From Campylorhamphus procurvoides (Eukaryota; Chordata; Aves; Passeriformes; Dendrocolaptidae): a stretch of 64,000 bases of DNA. The notes below the pieces were generated by a model that worked only from the letters and a program-made list of their open reading frames with translations, was not told the DNA's origin and did no database searches. A program made the position numbers and the translations under genes. Within the stretch, counting starts at the first letter, position 1. Each line of letters begins with the position of its first letter. The stretch lies in contig WBMV01008592.1 in the NCBI GenBank assembly GCA_013396655.1, forward strand, positions 562,706 through 626,705, written 5' to 3'. Positions 51,385 through 64,000 of the stretch are shown here, in pieces.

Positions 51385-52792
51385 AGCACTTGGTCCTAAT
51401 TACAATCTCCTGAAGTTTTTGCATCTTTCTGTGATGCAGTAAGCAGCTTGAGAAGCCTGGAAATCCCAGTTTTATCAAGAGGCTTTCAGAAATTCAGTGT
51501 CATTCCCCTTTCTTATCAAGGAGAACAAGTTATATTTATGGTAATCAAGGCAGTGTGGCAGTCAGAGTGATTTTTGTCTTAAATCAGATGTTTCTGATAT
51601 TTACAGACTAGAGAAGATATATTTTTCAAAATATTTGACTTCTAGCAACAGAAAGTCTATGTTTTGATCATCCCGGTTTCATGCTTTTACTTGAGGCATC
51701 TGCCTGATTTGAGTATGCTTTTTGTTTATTCGTGTTGTTTCATTTGTTTGCTTTTAACACTCTTGCCTGGAGAATGCCATATAAAAATTAGTTTTGTAAG
51801 AGTATATTTGAGTCATCCACTTTCTTCATCCTGTGAATTATAGTCCTTTCAGGTCACCATCAGATTTCTTCCTTTCCTTTAGGTGGCATTGACATGCCTT
51901 AGTCTCTGTACAATGTATGTTCAAAGTAAATGAAGTTTTTTGCTCTCAGAAGGTCATTTATAGGTTTCTGTGATATTCCTCTACCTACACTGTGGGATTT
52001 TTTAAATTGTGTCATTTTATACAGAGATAACTGCAACCACACTTGAGTGACCTCAATTTGACAAAGAAAATATGTATTAGAAAATAATTGATTGTTCAAC
52101 ATATTTTTTTTCTTCTCTCTAATGTAGTGCATTTACAGACTGATTTAGTAAACTTCATACGTAAGAAAGAATGTGAACAGTCTTTGGCTCTGCCTATATG
52201 GAAATCTTGGACTCTGGCATGCCTTGCATTGACCTGGAGGTCACCTAGTATGTGCTTATTCTGGACCGGTGCAATAAGATGAACATAATGAACCAAGGCT
52301 GAACATACACTGTGTGTCACGTAGCTATATTTTTCAGTGCTTGTTTCTCAGCTATGACATCTCAGTTGAGATGTAGCACCCGATTGTGAAGTTTCTGTGG
52401 TCTGTATAAGCATAAGGTGAAGCAAACCCTAACCACAGTTGGGCTTTTAGGATACTTGTCAAAGTTACAAATTAGACTAAAAACGCTAGTGTTTTTGTGC
52501 TGGAAGATGGTTAAAAAAGTTGTTCTTGATAATTTCTTGACTATTTGTTGACCTTCTAGCTGAGTGGTAATATGGACCTATGGTACACAGTGCAAGCCAA
52601 GTGTGAACATAAAGCTGATGCAATTGGAGTTTTCATGGAGAAGACTTAGGTAAAATATGTAGCCCTACAGAGAAATTTTTATGTTGTTTGCAGCTTGTTT
52701 CATTTGTCTAGTAAAGAGCTAATACATTTTTTATGGATTTTAGTGGTTTTCTATTTGAAAAGTCTTGTAGTAGGATTACTGCTTTTTTTGTC

Positions 52793-52808
52793 TTTTTTTT
52801 TTTTTTTT
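52793..52808. repeat. T16 homopolymer
   Basis: Sixteen consecutive T residues, preceded by another T-rich stretch. No associated element is recognised. Confidence 0.9.
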
Positions 52809-55800
52809 GAAGGCTGGTAATGACTGTCTGAATGCTCTGGTTGTCTATTCTTAATATATGTAACAGTTATCAGCTTAAATTTGAGGTTGATTTATTCCAC
52901 TTGCGAAGTGTAGTGAATGGGAAGTTCTTTTCTGCACAGAATGGGTTATGTGTAGCCTACAGAAGGACACAGATGCCCGGGCTGTTTTGTGCAATGATTG
53001 AAGCAGTGGTAGTTTATCACTTTGGGATAAATTAATTCTTTTTATCCACACATCACTCAGTATTGATTTAGCATAAAAATGTCAAACTTATTTTATAATC
53101 TTGCTCTCATCAACATTACCTTGGCTGTCCAGTGCTACATTGACCTTCCAATAATACATTCTGTGTGAGCAGTTGAGCTTGATTGATGATGTGTGGATTT
53201 TTAACAGCAACTGGGACTAGTAACTACATATAACTGGGCATGAATTTGTTTAGTGATGGAAACAAAGAAGAGATGGATGCACACTTTTCTGTGGAGTCTG
53301 GATGCTGAATCTATCACTGTTCCAGTTTATCCCAGTTCTAGTTCAATTTCTGATACTGACATCACAAATAAGTTTTATTCACCATTTCATTATTTAGTAT
53401 ATTATTCTTTAAGGTATCTCAGTACACTCAATTGTGTTTGTATTATTACTCCTACTGTAGATTATGGGTCAAAGGGGAAAATTAAGTTTGTAAATTTTCC
53501 TTTTCTCTCTCTCCCCATCACTTATCTCCACCTTTTCTGCCAGTATTCTGTTTGTGTAATTTTTAAAAAAATCTTTGTTATCTGACATCACCAGAGTACA
53601 ATAAAGTGAGTTGCTTTGCATTTCTGCTCAGCAAAGTATGTTTTTCAGGTAGTTTTATATATTTGCAGTGAATGGTCACCACATAACTTTGATTTTAAAT
53701 TTGCAAGTCTATGCTAAAGGGCAATTCCACAAAGTACTTTATTCCCCTTAAACATGTTCATGTTGTGAAATCATGTTTGAATCTGGATGCTTTAGTGTAT
53801 TAAAAAAATTAAAGAAAAAAAAGGCCTTACAAAGACAAAAATCAAAGTTTGTCTTGCTGTTGGCTGTCAAAAGCTAAGAAGAATGAGAGGTAACTGAAAG
53901 CAAGCAAACTGGAATTAGTTCATTTTTGGTATAGCATTCATTGAAATTATATACATAGCTGCAAGTTACCCCTGTGCAAAATCTTTGGAGACCCTTTGTG
54001 CTAAGAACCAGAGAATACGGTTTGAATATGATAGAATTACTAAAGAGCTGTGCCAGAGTATCATCTTGGGAGATGTGTTTCCTTTTAATTAATGATGCAA
54101 GGAAGAGACTCTCGTTCTGCTTAAGATCCTGAGACGAGTTGAATTTCGAACATATACTATATTTTCATTTATAAATGTTGGAACCTTAGGAGTCTAAAAA
54201 CACAGAATCCTACCCTTGGTGCCATTTTTTAGAATTCATATGGGAAGTGAACTTCAAGACATGGTACCACAGACAAAGCTGTGCATCTTGTAGAGATCTG
54301 TAGTGGTGTGTATTCCATGAGCTGTGGTTTAAGCCCTGAAAGCTGACCTTCAGCAGATTTCTTAACTTTGTGAGATCTTACCTTGCAATTGTTCTCCTTG
54401 TTTTTAAAAGCTAAGGTATTTACTTTTTCTACTTGAAGTTTGAGGTAGGAGGCCTAGTGATTTCCATAAATTACACTATTCCTATTATAAGGACCACGAT
54501 ACTAGGGAGGCCTGGAATATACAGCTTGTAGGTTTTTGCAGCAAGGTGTACAGTCAGTTTGTTTAATCCTTTTGGGTTTTAAGTTGCCTTGTGGATGGAC
54601 TTGTGTTTTCCCTGACCTAGGGCTTCAAAACTTTCTACTTTCCTCTGGGTGAACAAGCTAGCGGTGGATTGGGATAAAATTGTTTTTAGCTTTCTGTACA
54701 ACTATTATGGACTTTGAAGTTTAGCTTAGTTCAATTGCTTCTCTGGTATCTGTCAGACTGCTTTTGTTTCCATTTTTTTTACCTTCACACCCAAGTTTTC
54801 AATAAAGCTTAAAATCTTTCTCCTCATCTGAACCCACTTGCTGTTTCTAAAGTTGTCAAATTAGTTATCTGTACTAAAGTGTCTCTGTAGTGCTTTTAAA
54901 TTTAAGTCTTAATCTGTAGCTATTAAAAAATCTCTTTTGTGCCTGCCTGTGCGAAAGATGGGCAGAATTAATACTTCACTGGTTGCTGTGAAAGTCTGAA
55001 AAAAAACTTCCAGTAGTTGTCTTTCTTGCCATTTCCTCTCTTCTCTGGTTACAACTCACAACATATAATTGCTGACCTTTTGGACACAGGCTGAGATTGC
55101 ACAGTGACCAGAGTGATTTAATGGCTTGCTGGTGCTGAGGATGGCTTTCGTGCCTCCTGGGTTTCTTCCTGGGAATTGTGTCCTTCCAGGCACTGCTTTT
55201 CAAATCTGATCCTTGATGAATTGCTACAGTCTGCAGCACTGTTAGAAAATAAACCTATGGAAAGAGAAAAAGTGAAAAAAAGGTAGATTTCTTTTTCCCA
55301 TTTTAACAGTCTGGACCAGCTTAACTGAGACAATGGGACCACAGAGAGATCCTGATTGCATTTCTGAGAGCTGAGGAGCTCCAGTGAAGGATGGACCATC
55401 CCCATCAGTGACTATTTGATCAGCATTAGAGTAAAATCTTGCTCTTCCTCAGCAGATTAAGATGGTTGATATGTCAGTATGAACTGGGATGATGATAGCA
55501 TGATGATAGTATATCTATCAGGTACTCTAGGTTTGGCACAGTGCTTGCAGTACTTTTCTACCTGCCTGAATGTCTCTGATGGCAGATAACCAGACATACA
55601 GCTGTGATCTGAGCACACAAAACCAGTATCCTTTAATACAGTGAGTTAGAGGCCAGAACCCTGTGCTATGCCTGTGTAGTGAGAATAAATTCTTTGGTTG
55701 CAAACATGCTCTCTCTTTGTGAGTGGAAACAAAAACTGTCAGTATTCTAAACATAAACTGTATTAGTCAAACTTTTAACTAGTTTTACCCCGCCGCCCTA

Positions 55801-58065
55801 AAATATCATCTGTTATTTCACTATGGGAACATTGGATTACTTCTTCAAACTCAGGAAAAAAACAAGGCAACTGTTGAAATATTTAAGCCAAAAAAATTAA
55901 AATTGAAGGTGTTTGCCATGATCGAGTCTGGATCTCTCTCTCAGCTTTGTCATTTTATTTCTCAGAAACACAGAGCAGAAACAGTTCCTTGTTTTCTAAT
56001 ACTACAGAGTAATAAGAATTCAAGAATCAGGTTTAAGAATTTTATTTTTTCATTTATTTTAACTGGTAAGTGTTCCTTCTATCTGTCTCCTCTGTGTAAT
56101 CCTACCAGTAACTGCACTAACAATGTGACCTGCAGGCTGTCAATGAGACAACCATCACTTAACTCTTTACCTCATTATACCGTAGGAGCTCAGTCTACCA
56201 TATTTTAACAAACTGCTGATACTAAACTGCTGGAATAGACCCTGTTCATTCCATGGATTGAAGCAGAGGTTTTTACTCCCTCGTCTGCAGCTCTACAATT
56301 CTGCTGTCTGTTTAGCATATGCTAGAGCCATATGTGAAAAGGGAGGTGTTAGCTTCTCCCTTCTCTCTGTGCTTAACCTGGGAAGCTATGGGTGATGTCT
56401 TGCACACATGTGAGAAATAGTGACTGCAATCCATGTGCGATCAGAGCAGACTGAAGTTCTGTGCTGCAATCTCATAGTCCTGTGGATGGCTTGTTAACAG
56501 TCCTGTTCTACTGTCTTGTTCCTTGCTAGATATTGTGTTTTAAAATCATGCACACATTCAGGAGTGGTTTTGTGTTTTGTTTGGGTTTTTTTATAAGTTA
56601 ATTAACTGTATTTTGAGCTTATATTAATTGCACAATGTTCATGTATTTATTGAGAAATAGTTGAGGAATCAATCTGTAATGATTCAAAACGGACAACCTA
56701 CAGAGCTCCTTTTTGGTGTATTAAATACAAAATATGGAGATATTGCAATAAAGGACATTTTTCTTTAACTGAAATGGCAATACTGAAGAGGGAGTGAGTT
56801 TTGGTTGTGGAGCTGGTGAGGGATGGTGGAGGGGATGAAGCAGCTGCAATGTACGCTGCTGAAAGAAGTGTTTGTCCGGGCTCTGAGAGTCACTGAAGTA
56901 GATCATCCATTTGCTTAGCAGGTTGCTGGCACTTAATGAAGAAAGTTCACAAAGGTGTGAGAGGGCCATTACAGTGTCATCAGCAATAAAAGCTCATCAA
57001 TCACTCACTCGAGGAACAAGAGATCCGGCTTTTGAACTGTCTGTTGAAGTCTTGAAATTCTTCTCACTCCATCCCAGCCTGATGACACCACTGGAGGAGC
57101 ATGGGGTTTTTCAGTTTTGATTTCTTTTTTTGTTTCATGAGCTGTCAAAGTGCTTGTTTGATTTGGCTTTATTTCTTAGAAGACACATTTCTGAGTAGGG
57201 ATTCTTTCCCTTGCTTGGAAACAGGTAAAAAATGAAAAGTGTGGCTGCTGACAGGAGAGACCAAAACCTAGCATGTCCTTATAGGGCGGAAGGAGGCCAC
57301 TTAGGGGATGAGTCTGTCATCTGTATACATGTCTACTTATTTCTTGGTTTCATATTTTTGTGCAGGCTTTGAGGTGTAACCATGTGTTATGTATAACATG
57401 TTTTTTGCTTTAGAGCTCACATAAGGCAATAGAGTAAATGATTGATTTTTTTCTTTGTTATGAAGCTCTTAATTTCAGGACCTGCATAGATGCATTGTGG
57501 TTACTTATTTTTTTAAAGTTAACTAAACTTGCACAATCTAATAAGGCAAACTGCCTGAAGTATTATTGTTTAAATGTCTTTGGTTTCTCTACACTACTAG
57601 ACTTAAGTGCAAATAATGCTTGGAAAAGTATGTAGTAAAGCTTCTTTCAAATAGATCTTACAAATGGTTTGACAAGAAAATCTCTCTCTCTGCACCATGG
57701 AAACTTTTGACTTCCATCAGCAAAAATTGTAAAATGATGATAATTATCTGGAACTTTTTGGCTCTGCCATAGGAGAATGATAGTGTCACCTCACTAGTAA
57801 TTTTATTTTCAAGCTGATGATGGGCTTTATAGACAAGAATATATCCTTACCATACAATGTGTGTAATGTAAATGTGCTCATGCATCTATCCAGCTATCTC
57901 TTATGACTTAGGAAATATGAAATAATTGAAAAATGTCTGGTTTGCATCTTGGCCAAAAGTGTGTGTCTCTTCTCAAGGTAACTTAGATCCCAGTGAAAAG
58001 ATTTTGATGTCCTTAAGAATCCTCTACATTCATAAAAGAAAATCTTAATAGTTTTGTGATTTTTC

Positions 58066-58078
58066 TTTTTTTTTTTTT
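58066..58078. repeat. T13 homopolymer
   Basis: Thirteen consecutive T residues in AT-rich unique DNA. Confidence 0.9.
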
Positions 58079-61000
58079 AATGCCAGAAGGATCTCCAATA
58101 AAAAGAAGAAAGTCTTGATAAAAATCAGGATGAACGTCTTTCTATGAGACTATAGGAATGGGAGAAATTATAAAAGGCTGGGAAGAATGGTGTATCACAG
58201 CATAATGAAGTTTTTTATTTTTATTTTTTAAAGTTTTTTATATTTGTGAATTTCAGGCAGATTGGAACCATGAAAGGACATATCCTAGAGTATTACACTT
58301 TCTAATAAATTCTCTGAGTCATTGGTACTTCTGAAACCGTTGAAAGTTATATTTGCTGATGTTCTCTGCCTCTCTCATTACATCTGAAACTGGGGGCGGA
58401 AGGGAGTGCAGGAGGTGGCAGATAATTATATTAAACCAAAACTGTTGCAGATCTATGTCTGTTAGTAGGTATCTAAAAGTGTTTGAAGTTAATGGAAAGA
58501 TATATGGCTGTATATTGTGGATGCGATGCTTTATGTATTCTTTATTGCGCCATTTTGTATATTTTACATAGTATTTTTCAATAATTTATTGCCTGCTTGC
58601 TCACATCTACTACAGGGCCAAGAATGTACTGCTGGCACACATTTAGTAAAACCATAGTATTTTTTTCAGAACAGGTTGTTCTTTGATATAGGTGTGTTGG
58701 AATTCATAAAGTCTTTAAAAATATGGTTTAATGTGAGCCTTTGAGGTATCAGGAGGACCTTTTTCTATACTAGTATAAATTATTTATTAGTAAACTGCAA
58801 TAAAGCTGCAGTCTTCAGGCTATAAAAATAATACTCATCACCTGGTTCTGGAAACTTTTAACTGTTACCTGTTTTCCATTAGCTTTCCACCTCAAGAGGA
58901 GGTCATAGGTGTAATGAAGAAATGTCAGCTACAATTAAGACTCAAAGGAAGGAAAAAGTAGGGAAAACAAAGCTTGGGCAGTTGCCTTGTTAGATTCAGA
59001 ATGATTGCTTTCAGAACATCCCTATGACTTAATTTCAAAATTTGAGCATCCCTTTTGTTGTTTTCCTTTTTTTTCTCCTCCTCCTGCCTCCCATCACATA
59101 TGTCAGGTTGTGATGTTCATATATGGTTCACATGTGGTATATTTTATTATCTTCTTTTCTCATGACAGTTTTTCCCTCTACTTTGTGAGTTTTGGCGTTT
59201 TAGTCATTTAGCAATGTATCTTTTGTTGGTGTGTTCTATTTCTCACTTTAGTTATTATTTCATTAGTCTTCTGAAAGAGAATGAAAAAATTTTCCGTTTG
59301 AAAGAGTAGAAACAAAAAAACAAAAGGTTCGATTTGAGAAGGTACCCTGATGATCAAGGAGAGATGGGATCTGTGAACCGTGGAAGACAAGAATTCAGAA
59401 AACTATGGAATTTGTAAACCCTGCTGTATGTAGAATGAATAAGGTAATGTTAGACACAACTACTTTCCAATCATAGCCTGAAAATGCATTTTAAAATATC
59501 ATATTTGGTAAGCAAAGGACAATTCTAAAAAAATACTCTTTTTGGTGATAAAGAGTTTAAAATATTTCTTAAGACAATACACTTTATGAATTATAAGTAT
59601 TTTCCAGTGTCATATTTTTGATTCTGTAGAAGTGAATATCAACAATGAATCATTATTTATATGGGTTTACGTATTAAACAAGTTCCTTGCAATTTTAAAT
59701 GTGGGCCTCATAATTCAGATTACTTTGCAAGCAACATGAAATGCATCCTTTTGTAGATATCAGTCTTCAGCAAGGTGTTGTTTACACCATGGATCAAATA
59801 TGCAACACTAAAATGCATTACAAGCATATTACCCACTCTCATTATATGACAGAAGTGTGTCAGTGAAATTAGCAGCAACAAAAGAGGCAAAGATTTTCTT
59901 ACCTCTTAGCTGGGAGGTAGCAGCTGTTTGAGTAATTCCACAGAGGGAGAACAATGACCAACTGACTTGCACGTTCTAAAGGAAAAATGATACCAAATCC
60001 TTTGAGGATGCCATATGTTCCATGCTTTGAGGCAGGCTGTGTATGCTATCATAGCAATTAGACAAACTGGAGACTGCTAAAATTTTATCCAAAATGCCAA
60101 CAGAGAAGTATTTCTTGGGGCTTTTTAATTGTGAACAGAGACATACTTATGCTCCCATTATTTATTTCAGAATAAGTTAGTTAAAATGCGGATTTCCCTC
60201 TCCCACCCTCAATCATTCCCCATAGAGAGCTATGTATAAATAAGCTGGTTTGGTGTGCAGTATGGGTTTTTAATTTAGTTTTTCTAAGTTATGGTCGATT
60301 TGGTGGTTTTTAGTTGTGGTGGGTATCCTTTGCTTACAGAGAGATTGTGAAATAATGGTGCTTCAAATAATGCTGTCTTTTGTCATTTGTGAATGAAGTA
60401 TGAAGGATGCCAAGTCTGCTTGATAATTTCCACCGAGAGCTGGGCCATTTGAATGATCACTGAATCTATCTATCTGTTCTGTAGTTTGGTATTGAACTTC
60501 TGTAGTTTGATGTGGCTTCTTGCCAGACCTATTCTGATGTAAGAAAGCCTGTATTGATTGGTTTACCCAAATGGCACATACGAATAACCTGTGCTGATGT
60601 TTTGAAGATAGGTCACTCACCAAGCGTTGGCTGGCTGAAAGCAAGAATCTTGTATCAGGAGAGATCTATTTGGAGCCATTAGGAAGCAGAAAGGCCTATT
60701 AGCTGAAATTGCTATGAAGATATTTTTAGTCTGTGCAACACACTCTCCAGAGATCTGCCAAGATATATAACCCTCCGTTAACAAGCTGAGAGGTGATTTG
60801 TCTACGGATACCCATAAATACTCAAAGCTGCTATATCCATTTTGAAGCAGGGCCTTTTCTGCCATGCAGGTTGTGTTATTTCTTTGCCTAATAACTGACA
60901 GCAAGATCCTCAGTGGCACTGTTCTTCCAGTGTCTTGGTTCTGTTTTCTGTTTCTAGCAGTTCACAAAAAGCCTGTCAGGCCCTCCAGGCTTTTTGGCAT

Positions 61001-61836
61001 TCAACTTTTCTTTTATTTAAAACACATACCTTGTACATGTGCAAAAAAAGCTCCCCAGAGCTTTATAATTCCTAGTCATGGTGCTTTCTAGTGCAGTATT
61101 GCTGTATCGAGTACTATGGTTCCCAGGTTCCCTTGTAGCCCCACTCTTCTCTCATCCTCATTCTCCTCATCCAGAATTGCACTGAATCCACAAACTGACT
61201 TCTGAAGTCAGTAGAATTATTTAGGTTTACTGTTGTTTGATGAAGTTAGGGATTAGGAAGAGAGCTGTCTTACCAAAGGCTTGCTTAAGAGGCAAAACTA
61301 TAGGCATGCAGTGTGGAAGAGTTTGAGGTCTAGGATTTTGTGATCTGTTAGATCTAATATCAGGAAGAGCAGGAGAATGAATGAAAGATTCCTTCTCTGT
61401 CTGTGATACAGTGAAAGAATACAAAACTTTGAATAAATATTGACCATTAAGTCTAAAGGCAATACAGTTTCCAGGGTAATTTAAGTATTTGAGGAAAAAA
61501 GAAGAATTCTTTCTGAATGTTCTAGGTTTTGATTTTATTCTCAGAGGGCTTTTTAAGCTATAGAGAGACATCTTTGAAACTTTGAACCTTACTATCATGA
61601 AACTAATATTGGCCAATATAAATGAGCATGTCAATCATAATAAAAGAGGTCAGGGGCATGTGGTGAATACAGCTTTAGACATACTTTTGTAGTCTATCGT
61701 ACTTATTCTGGTGAGGTACATGTGTATATACACTTCAGAAATGGAGTAAATAATGCTGTATTTAAAATAAGATATATAAATGAATTTTGCATTTTTATTT
61801 AATATGTTTGATTGAAAGAAGCATCAAGTAATGTTT

Positions 61837-61860
61837 GAAATGTCTGGTGAAATGTCTGGT
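61837..61860. repeat. Perfect 12-base tandem duplication
   Basis: The unit GAAATGTCTGGT occurs twice head to tail with no mismatch. It looks like a recent small duplication, typical of replication slippage. Confidence 0.9.
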
Positions 61861-62374
61861 ATAATAGTGTCACTTTCTACATGACCCCAGTATTATGCAC
61901 CTAAGTATTTATCTGGTGTAAAAACAGGAAAGGAAAGTTTCTCCCCTTTATTTGTACGTGAAGAGTTTCTATATTTTTCTTCATTTTTCAGGTGCTGTGA
62001 GCACTGATGTTTCTGGAAAAGCCGTAGACTGCCAGTGACTAGGGACATGTGATGGTCTCTGGATCTGTCTCCATGGCTGTGGTATCAATACTTCAGGGCT
62101 CCTAACAGCCAGTCAGGGTGAATCAAGGAATCTGCTATTAATGGCCATTCCTTTGAAATCCTTTGCTTCTGCTGCAGGAAAAAAAGTCAGGCAGACAGTC
62201 CTTGAGCAATGGCATTGCTTTTGCCTGCTTTAATGAGCCATGGCAACCACAAAAAGCGGATCCTGGGGCATCTCAGCTCAGAGGGTGCCATCTGCCATGT
62301 CTCAGCCAAAAAAGCATCCAAAAAGAAGATGGTAGCAGGAGATGTTTGCTCTTGAGGAAAAATGCAGTCCCAGA

Positions 62375-62392
62375 GGGAAGGGAGGGAGGGGG
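62375..62392 (+). other. G-quadruplex motif
   Basis: Four runs of three or more G (62375-62377, 62380-62382, 62384-62386, 62388-62392) are separated by loops of 2, 1 and 1 adenines. This satisfies the usual G3-loop(1-7) pattern, with very short loops that favour a stable parallel fold. It lies at the end of a GC-richer patch (62163-62411) with no recognised gene. Confidence 0.8.
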
Positions 62393-64000
62393 AAATAAAG
62401 ATCTTCACTAGGCTGGGGGCATCGTGAAGTAAGAGGATTACTTACCAAAAGGATTTCTTTCCTTTTAAGGAAAAATTATTGCTGTTTGTCTCAACAAAGC
62501 GAGAGTAGACTATTTCCTTCACTTTCTACTTAAGGTGTTATATGCTGTCATCAGTCATTTTCATCCTCAGAAAATTGCGTGCAGTCACTTCTTGCTCTCA
62601 GTCATGGACCTAAAGCAATGTAGGGCAATCTGGTAAAAAGGATTAAATTTAGGTATTGTAATATCTTCTTTGTTACACTTGGGAGGTCTTTCCTGCTGAA
62701 ATTAAATTTAATCGAAGTTGCTGCCTGGATACCTCACAAACACTGTGTATCAGGCTGGGAGAAACTGCCTGCAGCACTGCAGTTAAAGGTAGCGTAGTGG
62801 AGAGTTTTGACAGTATGGTCAATGCAGACCCAGGACCTGGGAGTCATGATATTCTGGGAAAGAGATTTGTAAAGGGCTACTGGCTAACTCTGATTTTGGT
62901 GAGATCCTTGGCTTCAGTGTTGCCTATGCTCATGCTTTACTTCAAGTTTGGAAAGCCAAAACCAGCCCAGCATTCTTTAAAGCTGACTGATCTTTAAGAA
63001 ACTAAGCAAGTAAGCACATAAAATGGTTAATTGTCTCCCGTTTTACCAGGTGAAGTACACAGAAGTGGGATTATCTCAATAAGTAGCTGGAAGGGACCTT
63101 CTATAGAAAGTTGAATAAACCCAAGGGAGAAGTAGATGATTGTCCTGTCAGTACCTGGGTAGGGGACAGACGCAGCTGGGCACATGCACAGTGGAGTGCC
63201 ATCTTACCCTTCCTAACAGCTGTCATGCTTCCAATGCTTCCTTCAAAGTTATTTCCCTTTATCAAAAAAGTAAAATGCACCTTATAAAGAATGAAATAAA
63301 AAACTAATGCAAGTATACAAAACCAGTAGAAAATGAATATGAGCCATAACCATCCATACAGAGAGTTCTGTACATGTACAAATCTAAGTATAGGGAAAGA
63401 GGAGTAGGCATAGTTTATGTGTAATATTTTTTAGGAAGTTGTGATTTACATTATGGAGTTAGGATAGTGAGGTATATATACCAGAGAGAACATTGTAGTT
63501 CAATATTTTGGATCTTGTGCCATCTGTAAGAATATTTTTTCCCTAGGATTTTTAATACCTTCTCTGTTTTACTGTTGTTTCTCTGTGCATCTGCTGCTTT
63601 AATTGCAGCAGGAGTTCATACTGTATATAAAAGTAGTAAATGCTTTTGCTCTTACAGTGTGTTTGTTATTGACTTTATACTTAGTTTTGTATGCATAACA
63701 AAATTAGATTTCCTAATATATCAAGAGGAAACTGTTAAAAAAGCAGACTGATTAATAAATGGTCTTAAATAAGTGTTTTGGCATTTATGGATACCATTTC
63801 ATTTTATCTCACTGTGAACTGACAGGTTATGACAGGCAATTGAGAACAAAATGCAGTTCAAGTTCTTTTGTGCTACTGATATGTCTTTTAAGAGGTAAAA
63901 TACTTTAATTAAAAAGACAGCTGAAATCTTAGCTTTATTTTTCCTTGCTGTATCAGATTTTTATGTTGCAGTCTTAACCACAACTATTCTTGTCTTTATA
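62393..64000. other. Unique AT-rich sequence, no gene seen
   Basis: Nothing coding or repetitive is recognised to the end of the window. A 66-codon frame at 62797-62997 is unremarkable. Confidence 0.55.

Larger units (their letters stand above)
51385..62374. other. Unique AT-rich sequence, no gene seen
   Basis: Eleven kilobases without a recognisable exon, RNA gene or interspersed repeat. Simple tracts include T16 at 52793-52808, T13 at 58066-58078 and a T/A-rich run at 58211-58245. Frames of 110 codons (53253-53585, plus), 100 codons (60617-60919, minus) and 135 codons (61227-61634, minus, the longest in the window) have no domain I recognise and are within chance expectation. Confidence 0.5.

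Noticed and set aside
55488..55512. Imperfect tandem repeat of ATGATGATAG
   Set aside because: Two short units in AT-rich DNA. Too small to be informative.
61227..61634. Longest open frame in the window, 135 codons on the minus strand
   Set aside because: About one or two frames of this length are expected by chance in 64 kb of AT-rich DNA. It has no recognisable domain, and nothing nearby suggests an exon.
63085..63110. Short stretch resembling 'ctggaagggacctt' of an antisense CR1 3' end
   Set aside because: The match is only about 15 bases and the flanking sequence does not continue as CR1.

Overview
The window looks like vertebrate, most probably bird, nuclear DNA. It is AT-rich, and the only clearly recognisable transposable elements are fragments of CR1 LINEs with avian-style 3' ends. 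At least eight are visible, on both strands and of clearly different ages. CR1 also occurs in crocodilians and turtles, so 'bird' is the best reading rather than a proof. There are no bacterial-type operons, no closely packed open frames, and no rRNA, tRNA or CRISPR array that I can recognise.

I found no convincing protein-coding exon. The longest open frames (about 120 to 135 codons) are of the size expected by chance in 64 kb of AT-rich DNA read in six frames. None shows a domain I recognise, except short stretches inside CR1 copies that match the C-terminal part of the CR1 second open reading frame. The window is therefore most simply read as intergenic DNA or part of a very large intron. 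The sequence alone cannot separate these two.

Layout: an antisense CR1 at 403-945; about 10 kb of unique AT-rich DNA with a G/T-only tract near 6.55 kb; two CR1 3' ends at 11.0 and 12.6 kb; unique DNA with alternating purine-pyrimidine runs at 14.8 and 15.95 kb; a moderately GC-rich unclassified block at 16.7-17.1 kb; CR1 copies at 20.7 kb and, much more decayed, at 22.5-23.2 kb; 8 kb of unique DNA with an A/C-rich and G/T-rich inverted pair near 29 kb and a promoter-like motif cluster near 30.1 kb; an unclassified block at 31.2-31.9 kb; a possible decayed coding segment on the minus strand near 37.8 kb; a MIR-like SINE relic near 38.6 kb; the best-preserved CR1 at 47.8-48.5 kb; two antisense CR1 3' ends at 50.1 and 51.3 kb; then 12.6 kb of mostly unique DNA with one G-quadruplex motif near 62.4 kb.

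I do not see evidence for a new biological system here. The observations most worth testing are the possible MIR relic (a candidate retained noncoding element), the unclassified GC-richer blocks, the promoter-like cluster and the dense TAAT cluster at 50.7 kb. All are modest.
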